45,051 nt of DNA from Bifidobacterium oedipodis. GTDB taxonomy: Bacteria > Actinomycetota > Actinomycetes > Actinomycetales > Bifidobacteriaceae. A model generated the notes under the pieces. It did not search any database. It was given only the letters and a program-made list of their open reading frames with translations, and had not been told where the DNA came from. Each line of letters opens with the position of its first letter. Within the stretch, counting starts at the first letter, position 1. The stretch covers positions 1 through 45,051 of the forward strand of contig NZ_JAAIII010000011.1 of the NCBI RefSeq assembly GCF_012932425.1, in the 5' to 3' direction. A program made the translations under genes and the position numbers. Shown piece after piece: positions 25,918 to 33,491 of this stretch.

Positions 25918-26963
25918 TATTTCCACACCTTCTTTTTCAAAACCTGTCGCGCTTGCATCAAGAGGAGGACCTCCCACTCTCGGCCATGAAGCAGCGCTTG
26001 ATGGAACATCCTCTGCTGCCGAGGTAGCTTTTTCAATGGGTAACTCGCGCTGTAGCGAACACATAATTCACTGTCAGTCAGCTGATGTAGATAACGAAGC
26101 TTGCTCGGAATCGACACGTTACCGTCAACTACCAATCCTGCATACAGACGGCAATAATCGATTGCTGTGCGTTTAACGCGTATCAGACATTCATCATGGT
26201 CGATCTGTTCTTGCTCGGCCAGTTGCCAGAGCCTCGTGATGAAAGTCTCATAACGAATGAGCTTGTCTGGAGAGAAGGATCGCATGATTGATGGCTGATT
26301 ATCCATGCGATAGCAGTAGTTCGTATTATCGGTGAACACGATGATGGATGCTTCACGATAAGCGGACAGATTAAAAATCGTGTCTTCTGAGAGAATCTCC
26401 TCGAACCGAAGCCTTTTGTCCTGCAGCATGCTGTTGCGGTAGATGGTCGTCCAGACGCGCATAGGGAACGATTCAACGGTTGTGTCTTCAAGTGAATGCC
26501 CGAACAACTTGTTGCGAACGGGCATGATTTCATCGCTTCCGCTCAACACAGTATTCGCCAATGGATGCCGCTTGGTGATGCGTACATGGCCATTGACCAT
26601 ATCCCGATGGCCGCCGACTACTATATCCGCGTCATGTTGGGTGGCGGCAGTATATAGGTTCGCGAACATTTCTGTATCGACCCAATCGTCGGAATCGACA
26701 AATCCGACGTATTCGCCCCGAGCGTGTTCGATGCCAGTGTTGCGAGCGGGACCCAATCCGGCGTTTTCCTGATGAAATACATTCACCCGAGGATCCTTGA
26801 CTGCATACTCATCGGCGATGGCACCACAACGATCGGGAGAACCATCATCCACCAGAAGAATTTCGATATCCTGAAGAGTCTGGCCAAGGAGACTATCAAC
26901 ACACGGCCTCAGATATCGTTCGACGTTATACATTGGCACGACGATGCTAACTTTGGGACGCAT
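25917..26963 (-). CDS. Glycosyltransferase family 2 (348 aa)
   Basis: A typical GT2 of EPS clusters: VSIVVPMYNVERYLRPCVDS, ILLVDDGSPDRCG, AGLGPARNTGIEHARGEYVG and FVDSDDWVD with the metal-binding DSDD. The C-terminal half (EDTIFNLSAYREA and the following) contains the E-D catalytic base region. There is no transmembrane anchor. ATG 26961-26963 shares one base with the stop of the GT4 gene before it. It adds a sugar to the growing lipid-linked unit; the sugar cannot be read from the sequence. Confidence 0.87.
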   Translation of the reverse strand: MRPKVSIVVPMYNVERYLRPCVDSLLGQTLQDIEILLVDDGSPDRCGAIADEYAVKDPRVNVFHQENAGLGPARNTGIEHARGEYVGFVDSDDWVDTEMFANLYTAATQHDADIVVGGHRDMVNGHVRITKRHPLANTVLSGSDEIMPVRNKLFGHSLEDTTVESFPMRVWTTIYRNSMLQDKRLRFEEILSEDTIFNLSAYREASIIVFTDNTNYCYRMDNQPSIMRSFSPDKLIRYETFITRLWQLAEQEQIDHDECLIRVKRTAIDYCRLYAGLVVDGNVSIPSKLRYLHQLTDSELCVRYSASYPLKKLPRQQRMFHQALLHGREWEVLLLMQARQVLKKKVWK

Positions 26964-28399
26964 TATTCAGCCTCCTTGCTCTGATTGGAAGCGAAAGACT
27001 GCAGAAATGTGTGTCGATAGGAGTCTGCAAGACGCTGAATGTACGTATCCTGCTCGCAGTGATGTTCTATATATTGAACACAATTCTGCTGGATGGTTCC
27101 GTATGCTGCCTTGTCGACGCTTGCGGCTTGGTAAAGCTTGTCGGCAAGATCGTCAACGTTGCCGGATTCGAAGGTGTATCCGGTGTGGTCTTCCTCCACG
27201 AGTTCGGGGATGCCTCCGATGCGCGCGCCTATCACAGGGGTTTGCGCGGCGAGGGATTCGAGCCCGGAGTAGGGCATGTTCTCACGCCATTCGGAGCAGA
27301 GTACGGAAAAACGGGCGTTGCCGACTTCGTGTTGGAGATCCTCGCCGGTTTTGTAACCCAGGAGTTTGATTCGGGATTGGGCTTCTGGGCCAGCGGAGTT
27401 AATCATTTGTTCGATGGCCTGACGTTCGGGACCGTCGCCTACGATGTGAAGATCCCAGTTGGAGGGGAGTAGGGGATGAGATCCCCCGACTTCGCTGCGC
27501 CCCGCTCGGGATGACGAGGAAGTAGAAGACTCCGTTCGGGAGGATGAGGCACCCAATAGGGACAATGAAGGCTGCTGCTGCAAGCCTGCGGCTTTGAGGA
27601 AGGCTTGCACGAGTGTGAGAATGCCCTTCTCCTTGCTTAAACGGCCGAAGAACAGGAAATAAGGATGTGCTCCGGCCGCCTCATCCTCGAACTTATGGGT
27701 GTTGGCCACCTGCTGGGCCATGTCCATCTGACTTGCGGTCAGGAAGTTCTGCATGGCGACGACACGGCCGGCATACCCACCTTCCTCGAGCTTGCTTTTC
27801 ATGAACTCGGATGGCGCGATGATCAGATCGATCTTGTCATAGCTCTTATGCCACTTGAGGAATTCCGCCTCCATCATGGCCAAGGCGCTTTTCGCCTTGG
27901 AACCTTTGACGCAGGTGTTGTCCAAGGCATGCTTGAACCGGCGATCCAGGCACAGGTCGCACACTTCGCCGTGCCCGTTGACCATCGTGTAGGCGGGGCA
28001 CAGGAGAATGTAGTCGTGCGCGGTGTAGACCACGGGCACACGGTGGCGCTTCAGGTATGGCGCATCCAGAATCGACAACGTCAGCTGGCGATGCACATTG
28101 TTCAGATGGATCACATCCGGCTTGAATTCCTCCAGCAGCGCTTCGAACTTGCGTTTCGCCTCGAAGGAGTAGATCAGCGTCGCTGCTTCCTTCGCTTGCT
28201 GGAACGCGGAGATCTTGCCCACGTAATCCTTTTCGGAGACGAAGTACTTGCTCCAATAGCTGGGCTCGTTCTGCGGGTGCTGCATGGAGAAGAACGCGAC
28301 CTCATGGCCGAGCGCCTTCAATCCTTCGGCCAAAGCGAAGAAATAGGTTTCGGCACCGCCCTTGCGGTAGAAGTATTTGTTGACCAGAAGCACTCGCAT
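26963..28399 (-). CDS. Glycosyltransferase family 4 with repeat-derived insert (478 aa)
   Basis: A retaining GT-B enzyme. The N-terminal half has RVLLVNKYFYRKGGAETYFF and VVYTAHDYILLCPAYTM. The C-terminal GT4 domain has FFGRLSKEKGILTLVQAF, HIVGDGPERQAIEQ and the E-x7-E region around PYSGLESLAAQTPVIG. Between AFLKAAG and WDLHIVGDGP about 40 serine-rich residues interrupt the domain. The DNA for this part (27471-27575) looks like an intergenic palindromic repeat read through in frame. The enzyme normally has about 410-435 residues there. The start lies three bases after the stop of the first EPS gene. Confidence 0.85.
   Translation of the reverse strand: MRVLLVNKYFYRKGGAETYFFALAEGLKALGHEVAFFSMQHPQNEPSYWSKYFVSEKDYVGKISAFQQAKEAATLIYSFEAKRKFEALLEEFKPDVIHLNNVHRQLTLSILDAPYLKRHRVPVVYTAHDYILLCPAYTMVNGHGEVCDLCLDRRFKHALDNTCVKGSKAKSALAMMEAEFLKWHKSYDKIDLIIAPSEFMKSKLEEGGYAGRVVAMQNFLTASQMDMAQQVANTHKFEDEAAGAHPYFLFFGRLSKEKGILTLVQAFLKAAGLQQQPSLSLLGASSSRTESSTSSSSRAGRSEVGGSHPLLPSNWDLHIVGDGPERQAIEQMINSAGPEAQSRIKLLGYKTGEDLQHEVGNARFSVLCSEWRENMPYSGLESLAAQTPVIGARIGGIPELVEEDHTGYTFESGNVDDLADKLYQAASVDKAAYGTIQQNCVQYIEHHCEQDTYIQRLADSYRHTFLQSFASNQSKEAE
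27471..27575. repeat. REP-like palindromic repeat inserted in a coding sequence
   Basis: Plus-strand ATCCCCCGACTTCGCTGCGC, continuing through CCCGCTCGGGATGAC (27481-27515), has the make-up of the short repeats (CGAGCGGAGCGCAGCGAAGTCG type) common between genes in many bacteria, including bifidobacteria. A degenerate second half (ACTCCGTTCGGGAGGATGAG, 27529-27548) follows. Here the repeat is inside the GT4 gene and keeps its frame open, adding a Ser/Arg-rich linker. Confidence 0.6.
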
Positions 28400-28402
28400 C
28401 GC

Positions 28403-29539
28403 TCACGCCTCCCCGCGATACAGGGCGAGCGTCTGATCCACCACCTGATCCCAGTCGTACTTGTTGGTGATATAGTCCGCGGCCTCGGCCTTCAACTTGG
28501 CTACACGGTTGGAATCCGACAGCAGATCGCCCAACTGGTCATGCAAATCATCAACATCGCCGTGGCGGAACGTAACCGCATGGTCGCCCACAACCTCGGC
28601 GCATTCGGGGATGTCGGAGGTCAGGCAGGCGTTGCCGTAGCTCATGGCCTCCAGCAGGCTCATCGGCATGCCCTCAAGATCGCTGGGCAACACGTACAGG
28701 TAGGCGTTGCTGTACAGCTCCTCCAAGGTCCGGCCCTCGATGAAGCCGGTAAGAATAATACGTGGATCCTCGGCTGCGGCGGCTTTGATCTGCTCGTAGT
28801 ACTCGGAGGAATCCGAGGAGCCGCCGGCGATTACCAGCTTCTTATCGGTGCCGAGTCGTTTGAATGCCTCAATCAGATAGTGCACGCCCTTCTCCGGCAC
28901 GATACGACCGAGGAACAGCACGTAATCGTCCTTCGCGAGACCGAAACGCTCGGCAATCTCCTGCACCGGCACCGGTTGATGGCGTTCGATGCCGTTGGGA
29001 ATGAATCGCGTATCACGACCATACGTATCCTTGAAATACCGCTGTACGTTACGACTTAGCACAATGACCTCATCCGCACACTTCGCGGCCGTGCGCTCGC
29101 CCAACTTCAGATACATGGAAGCGAACCGACCCCACTTGGCACGCTGCCAATCAAGACCATGAATCGTGGCCACAGTGCGAATGCCCATCCAATGCGCCAA
29201 ACGCAACGGCACGCACGGGCCCTCCGCATGATAATGAATCACATCCGGACGTGCTTTGATCGCCTTCAACGTGGCGAAGAACGACGAGGACAAAGCAGCC
29301 AGACCTTTAGCATCGATGGTGGTAACCGGTACGACCCTCACACCCTTGTATATATAAGGAGCGTCATGCTGATTGGCCGAACCGTCATACTGCGCGCCGG
29401 CGACGTTGTGCCCCTTGCGGTTATACGCGACCACGCGCTCGCCATGCGCTGCCATGCGGGTGGCAAGCTCCTCCACCACGATCTCGATGCCACCCTCGCG
29501 CGACGGAATGCGCTTATGGCCCACCATCGCAATCCTCAC
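28403..29539 (-). CDS. Glycosyltransferase family 4, first gene of EPS half 1 (378 aa)
   Basis: A GT-B retaining transferase. RIAMVGHKRIPSREGGIEIV is the N-terminal nucleotide-fold start seen in rhamnosyl- and galactosyltransferase-like GT4 proteins. VLFLGRIVPEKGVHYLIEAF, YVLPSDLEGMPMSLLEAMSYG and IPECAEVVGD mark the donor-binding half with its E-x7-E motif. GTG 29537-29539 is chosen, as GGGGTCTC precedes it and the protein begins there with its first strand. It opens the minus-strand operon. A 29-bp repeat starts 37 bases upstream and a probable promoter about 135 bases upstream. Confidence 0.85.
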   Translation of the reverse strand: MRIAMVGHKRIPSREGGIEIVVEELATRMAAHGERVVAYNRKGHNVAGAQYDGSANQHDAPYIYKGVRVVPVTTIDAKGLAALSSSFFATLKAIKARPDVIHYHAEGPCVPLRLAHWMGIRTVATIHGLDWQRAKWGRFASMYLKLGERTAAKCADEVIVLSRNVQRYFKDTYGRDTRFIPNGIERHQPVPVQEIAERFGLAKDDYVLFLGRIVPEKGVHYLIEAFKRLGTDKKLVIAGGSSDSSEYYEQIKAAAAEDPRIILTGFIEGRTLEELYSNAYLYVLPSDLEGMPMSLLEAMSYGNACLTSDIPECAEVVGDHAVTFRHGDVDDLHDQLGDLLSDSNRVAKLKAEAADYITNKYDWDQVVDQTLALYRGEA

Positions 29540-29575
29540 AGAGAGACCCCCATACCGCGGCACAACAGCGGAAAC

Positions 29576-29604
29576 GCACAATCGACATAACGGCCGTTAT
29601 CGGC
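29576..29604. repeat. 29-bp inverted repeat, left copy
   Basis: The exact reverse complement of 33400-33428. The core ATAACGGCCGTTAT (29587-29600) is itself a perfect palindrome. It lies 37 bases upstream of the first gene of EPS half 1 and has the same orientation to that gene as the right copy has to the first gene of half 2. It is a candidate site for DNA inversion or a shared operator. Confidence 0.9.
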
Positions 29605-29673
29605 AAAATGCTGTTCCACCGCGGGCCTCCTTCTCTCATGCTGCGCCGTTTTGGCTGTTGCTCAATTGCCGCC

Positions 29674-29714
29674 AGTATACAACTACGGGGGTACCCCTAA
29701 TCAATACCCCCGTA
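29674..29714 (-). promoter_or_regulatory. Probable promoter and operator of EPS half 1
   Basis: Read on the minus strand, TTGATT (29704-29699) and TATACT (29679-29674) form a sigma-70-like promoter with a 19-base spacer, directed to the minus-strand EPS genes. An inverted repeat TACGGGGGTA / TACCCCCGTA (29705-29714 and 29684-29693) flanks the -35 element and covers the spacer, so a repressor bound there would block the promoter. A related TCGGGGGTATTG lies at 29752-29763. The promoter is inside the segment bounded by the 29-bp repeats, so it would turn with it. Confidence 0.5.
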
Positions 29715-29774
29715 TCATTCTGAGAAGACTTCACACAACGCGCCCATCTTCGGGGGTATTGGGTGACACAAAAG

Positions 29775-29817
29775 CGGGAGTCGGCACACTCGTGACAAAC
29801 GAGTGTGCCGACTCCCG
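29775..29817 (-). terminator. Rho-independent terminator for the ATPase genes
   Basis: CGGGAGTCGGCACACTCGT (29775-29793) pairs perfectly with 29799-29817 around a 5-base loop: 19 bp of stem. On the minus strand it is followed by CTTTTGTG. It lies 53 bases after the stop of the ATPase gene and separates that transcript from the EPS half 1 promoter. Confidence 0.85.
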
Positions 29818-29869
29818 TCTAGCTGCACTATATATAAGGACTTACAGCTACGGTTCTGTCAATCCATGT

Positions 29870-31711
29870 TCAGTCCAGGCGCTCCGCCGCCACGGCGCAG
29901 TGCTTACCACAGACTGCAACGCCCCAACGTAACCGTCCTTGGGCGTTCTTCGGCAAAGCGCCCTCGTCGTAGCCCCGTTCCGCAATCTGCTGCAGTGCTT
30001 CATGTGCCTTGTCGGTCAGCACTGTGTCCATATCCGCGTTGGTTGCGAGGTCTTTTGACTTGATGAACTTCAGCTCTATGGTGACCAGTGGCCGAATCTT
30101 CGGTGCTACGAACGACAGATCAGCATCAGTATCTCCGCCGGGAGCCAAACGTATGTCGTAACGACCATACCCAGATTCCCTGTTGGACTGTGGCCCGCTA
30201 TAGCCGGGCACTCCGAAGCAGAGACCGAGCATCAACATATGCAACGAGTTCTCTGACATCATATCGAAACTGGAGACTCCATCTCTCAGAATGTTCGTCA
30301 GCTCGCGCTGCACTTTATCCTTATCACCGGCAACCAACGCTTGCTGGAAGTCCAATAGACGAACATTGCCGCCTGCCATGTCCGCAAACCTGCTGATGAT
30401 CTCCGTTTTATAGAGCAAGGAGATTTCCAAATCGGGGATACGAAGTCGGCGCGGCACGTCGACTCGACTTGGCGCTTTCACATCCTGCGTGGTTAGGTAT
30501 CCGGCCAAATACAGCATTGACCAGATTGCTTGGGGCTTGGCTTTCAAATCGGGGAATACAATGCCTAGATCCAGCGGGGCTACCACTACGCCATCTGGAT
30601 TCATCAGACTATACACATCGTTCAACGTTTCCTGATCGGCGTTGCGAATCAAATCGCCCACTACGGAATTACCGGAAGTGTTGCCCCAATAGACATCTGG
30701 CTCGCAATCCTGTTTGAAGTAGTTCAGTATGCTCCACGGGTTGTAGACATCCTGCTTGCCAAACCGGTAGCCGTCATACCATTCCTTCGCTTCGCTCTCG
30801 AAGCCGCTATGCCCCAGATACTCGCCAAGAGCTGCCACTTCCTCTTCCGTGAACCCGTATCGTTCATCGAATTCCGTAGACAGCGCGGTATTGACCACCA
30901 GATTGTTGAGATCACTGAAAATGGACTCCTTGCTGATACGCTGCACGCCGGTCAAGCAGGCGAATGCTAACGATTCACCACTATCTTTCAGCACGCCGGT
31001 CATCCATGTTTTCAGGAATCCAACGGCCTGATTGTAATAGCCGCCATCAGGTGCGGAATATGCAGCCATCACCGGCGCATCATATTCGTCGATAAGCACC
31101 ACCACACCAGTATTGTGGTATGCCTTCAGCATGGCAGCCAAGCGTCTGAGAGAATCGGCGAATTCCTGTTCTGTTCCTTGTCCTGCGGCAATGGTGTGGA
31201 AGAACCCACGATCTGCCTCTCCCAGCTGATCGCTGTTCTCCAAATAGCCATGACGCCGGTATTCAGCGGAAATCATGGAGCATAGCGAACCATATGTGGC
31301 TTTCCATGTGTTGCCCTTGGCCGTGCGCATGCTCAGATGAATTACTGGATAAGCACCTTGGTATGCACGATAACGGCCGTCCTCCGCCTGCCATACATCA
31401 GACCCCTCGAATAGCGGTGCACGACTGTGCCCATCCGGAGGAATCTCGAAGAACGCCTTCATCATCGTCATATTCAACGTTTTGCCAAACCTACGCGGGC
31501 GGCAGAACAACATCACTTTATATCCGCTGTTGAGAATATCCACGATGAGCTGGGACTTGTCCACCAGCACCGAGTTCCGTGCGGCTGTATCGAACCCATC
31601 GTCCCCGATGGGCAGCATTTTGCGGCCGCTGTGGTCGATAATGCACGCGCGCGGTGTGCGCCATACGCCATTGCCGGCTTTGCTTAATGTCTGTGCCTGT
31701 TCAACGCCCAT
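29870..31711 (-). CDS. AAA-ATPase-like / PD-(D/E)XK nuclease-fold protein (613 aa)
   Basis: The architecture is AAA-ATPase-like (PF09820) followed by PDDEXK_9 (PF08011). The P-loop variant CRPRRFGKT lies near residue 75, Walker B as VVVLIDEYDAP near 205, and KEWYDGYRFGKQDVYNPWS is a family signature. The C-terminal nuclease-like fold has GYGRYDIRL and TIELKF, the D...E-x-K core. Such proteins are common in gut bacteria and their role is unknown. ATG 31709-31711 has a weak upstream site. Its stop is followed by a strong terminator. It lies inside the segment bounded by inverted repeats between the two EPS halves. Confidence 0.85.
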   Translation of the reverse strand: MGVEQAQTLSKAGNGVWRTPRACIIDHSGRKMLPIGDDGFDTAARNSVLVDKSQLIVDILNSGYKVMLFCRPRRFGKTLNMTMMKAFFEIPPDGHSRAPLFEGSDVWQAEDGRYRAYQGAYPVIHLSMRTAKGNTWKATYGSLCSMISAEYRRHGYLENSDQLGEADRGFFHTIAAGQGTEQEFADSLRRLAAMLKAYHNTGVVVLIDEYDAPVMAAYSAPDGGYYNQAVGFLKTWMTGVLKDSGESLAFACLTGVQRISKESIFSDLNNLVVNTALSTEFDERYGFTEEEVAALGEYLGHSGFESEAKEWYDGYRFGKQDVYNPWSILNYFKQDCEPDVYWGNTSGNSVVGDLIRNADQETLNDVYSLMNPDGVVVAPLDLGIVFPDLKAKPQAIWSMLYLAGYLTTQDVKAPSRVDVPRRLRIPDLEISLLYKTEIISRFADMAGGNVRLLDFQQALVAGDKDKVQRELTNILRDGVSSFDMMSENSLHMLMLGLCFGVPGYSGPQSNRESGYGRYDIRLAPGGDTDADLSFVAPKIRPLVTIELKFIKSKDLATNADMDTVLTDKAHEALQQIAERGYDEGALPKNAQGRLRWGVAVCGKHCAVAAERLD

Positions 31712-31814
31712 ATGCTCTTCCTTGCCCGTTCTTGCCCGGATTGGTGTTGTTCGCTACTGACTATTGTATGGCGACAGCGATGCTGCCTACCTTGGAGGTT
31801 AAGGCAGCGGCTGT

Positions 31815-33176
31815 CTACAGCAGGTCAGCCATATAGAGCGGCAGACGAATCAGGTCTCCTTCCACGGACATGGGCTTGGGATGCAGAATATAGCGGGTTC
31901 CAACACGTTTGCCGAACTTCGTCTTGAACTTGTCCAGCGATCTTGCCGCGTATCGTTTGGTTGACTTGACCTCCACAGGTGAGATTCTCATGCGTCCGGC
32001 AGCGTCATCGTATTCCTTGGGCAGCAGAAAATCGATTTCCATGGTGTTGGACTGGTCTTCGACATCGCGCTTTGAATAGAAAAACAGCTTGTGGCCTGAA
32101 GCTACGAACTGTTGTGCCACGATGTTTTCCGTGAACATACCCTCGTTGATCTCGAGTTTGCCCAGAAGGATATCGCGATACAGCTCATGAGGCGTGCGAG
32201 TATTGTCTGCAAACAACTGGGATATGAGAAGACCTGTGTCACTCATGTAGCACTTGAAAGAACTCTCATTCATACTGGCGGAAAGCCCTACGCTTGGATC
32301 GTCAACGTTATAGGCAGTAGCGCTGATACAAGCATCAGACAGCCAGAAGAATGCATCGGCGTATTCCCTGCTGCGAGCGCTTCGATCCAACGACGATAGT
32401 TTGAACTTCTTCTCATGGCGTGCCAACTGGCTGGGCAAGGTGGCGAGCACCCGCCTAATGCGAAGAACGTCTTGGGCACCGAAATGGGATATATCATTAC
32501 GGTACAGCGTGAGAATGTCTCGCTTCACATCATCCACTATGCCGAAATCTTTGCTTTCTATATATGCTTCAACAGTTTGCGGCATGCCCCCCACCAGCAT
32601 GTATTCGCGGAACAGCCGCTCTGCCTTGCGATGTAGGGAATCGGGTAGCGGCTGCAAACGAGCGTACGAAGTTCGAATGGCTTCCATAAGAGGTTCTTGG
32701 CCGGATGCGCACAAGAACTCTTCGAAATCCAATGGGTTCAACCGCATAGAGGTTTCTTCCGATGGCACCACTATGCCTTGCACGTTGTGCCGAATCGAAA
32801 TGAGAGATCCGGTCTCGATATAGTCATAGCGTCCATCTGCAACAAGCTGCTTGATGAACTCGCGAGCCGTGGGGAAACGCTGCACCTCGTCGAAAACGAT
32901 GACGGAATCCCGGCGAGGTAATGAGACGCCTGTATATGCCTGCAAATACATGAAGAACGAATCTACGTCGGCTCGATACTCGTGGAAGAGGTCTTTGATG
33001 TCATCGGATGCTTCAGAGAAATCAATGACCAGATGAGCGGAGTACTCCTTCTTGGCGAATTCCCTCACGAGTGTGCTCTTCCCGACTCGACGCGCTCCTT
33101 CGACAAGCAACGCACGTTTGCCGTGAGTTTGCTGTTTCCATGCCTCAAGTGCCGCATAGGCTTTACGGTGAAACAT
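31815..33176 (-). CDS. AAA_14 / DUF4143 ATP-binding protein (453 aa)
   Basis: An ATPase with Walker A VEGARRVGKST (about residues 25-35) and Walker B SVIVFDEVQRFP near 95, followed by the winged-helix middle region (RNDISHFGAQDVLRIRRVLA) and a C-terminal DUF4143 nuclease-like domain with MEIDFLLP and ISPVEVKSTK. ATG 33176 is chosen because GGAGG is five bases upstream. Its promoter region has three direct repeats with a 34-bp period. The function of the family is not known; the orientation and the 103-base gap suggest transcription together with the ATPase at 29870-31711. A fragment of a relative lies at 198-545. Confidence 0.85.
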   Translation of the reverse strand: MFHRKAYAALEAWKQQTHGKRALLVEGARRVGKSTLVREFAKKEYSAHLVIDFSEASDDIKDLFHEYRADVDSFFMYLQAYTGVSLPRRDSVIVFDEVQRFPTAREFIKQLVADGRYDYIETGSLISIRHNVQGIVVPSEETSMRLNPLDFEEFLCASGQEPLMEAIRTSYARLQPLPDSLHRKAERLFREYMLVGGMPQTVEAYIESKDFGIVDDVKRDILTLYRNDISHFGAQDVLRIRRVLATLPSQLARHEKKFKLSSLDRSARSREYADAFFWLSDACISATAYNVDDPSVGLSASMNESSFKCYMSDTGLLISQLFADNTRTPHELYRDILLGKLEINEGMFTENIVAQQFVASGHKLFFYSKRDVEDQSNTMEIDFLLPKEYDDAAGRMRISPVEVKSTKRYAARSLDKFKTKFGKRVGTRYILHPKPMSVEGDLIRLPLYMADLL

Positions 33177-33210
33177 CAGTGCCTCCAAAAGCTTGCAATA
33201 TCAAAGAAAA

Positions 33211-33297
33211 ACACGAAAATACAAGTTTGTTATAGCTCAATTATACACGAAAATACAAGTTTGAAAGGGCTTATTTCTACACGAAAAGATGAGTTTG
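33211..33297. promoter_or_regulatory. Three direct repeats with 34-bp period
   Basis: ACACGAAAATACAAGTTTG occurs at 33211-33229 and 33245-33263, and once more with changes at 33279-33297. The starts are exactly 34 bases apart, a little over three helical turns, so a protein would meet them on nearly the same face. They lie 35 to 121 bases upstream of the DUF4143 ATPase gene, in AT-rich promoter DNA. I infer a control region for that gene. Confidence 0.7.
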
Positions 33298-33399
33298 AGC
33301 TTTTGAGGTGTGAGTCTTTCCTCACTCATTCGTGCTGTGCTACAGGGCAGTTTGGCGTGCTCCTGGCGTCGCTGCGTTGTCTCTCATCACCACTGCTAA

Positions 33400-33428
33400 G
33401 CCGATAACGGCCGTTATGTCGATTGTGC
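33400..33428. repeat. 29-bp inverted repeat, right copy
   Basis: The exact reverse complement of 29576-29604. It lies 63 bases upstream of the first gene of EPS half 2 and shows that gene the same orientation as the left copy shows to half 1. I see no good -35/-10 pair pointing to the right inside this end, in contrast to the left end. Confidence 0.9.
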
Positions 33429-33491
33429 TGCTTGTGGTCTGGCCACCGATGGGTTTGGAGATGATGTCGCTCTGTTCGTCGAGGTTGCACG

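Noticed and set aside
27665..29059. 464-codon open frame on the plus strand
   Set aside because: It is antisense to two unmistakable GT4 genes in GC-rich DNA, has no ribosome binding site and no protein-like motifs.
33211..33297. Possible short CRISPR array
   Set aside because: Only three repeats, 15-base spacers that are AT-rich promoter sequence, and no cas gene in the window.
29576..33428. Central segment as an integrative element
   Set aside because: There is no integrase, resolvase or transposase between the repeats, and the repeats are inverted rather than direct.
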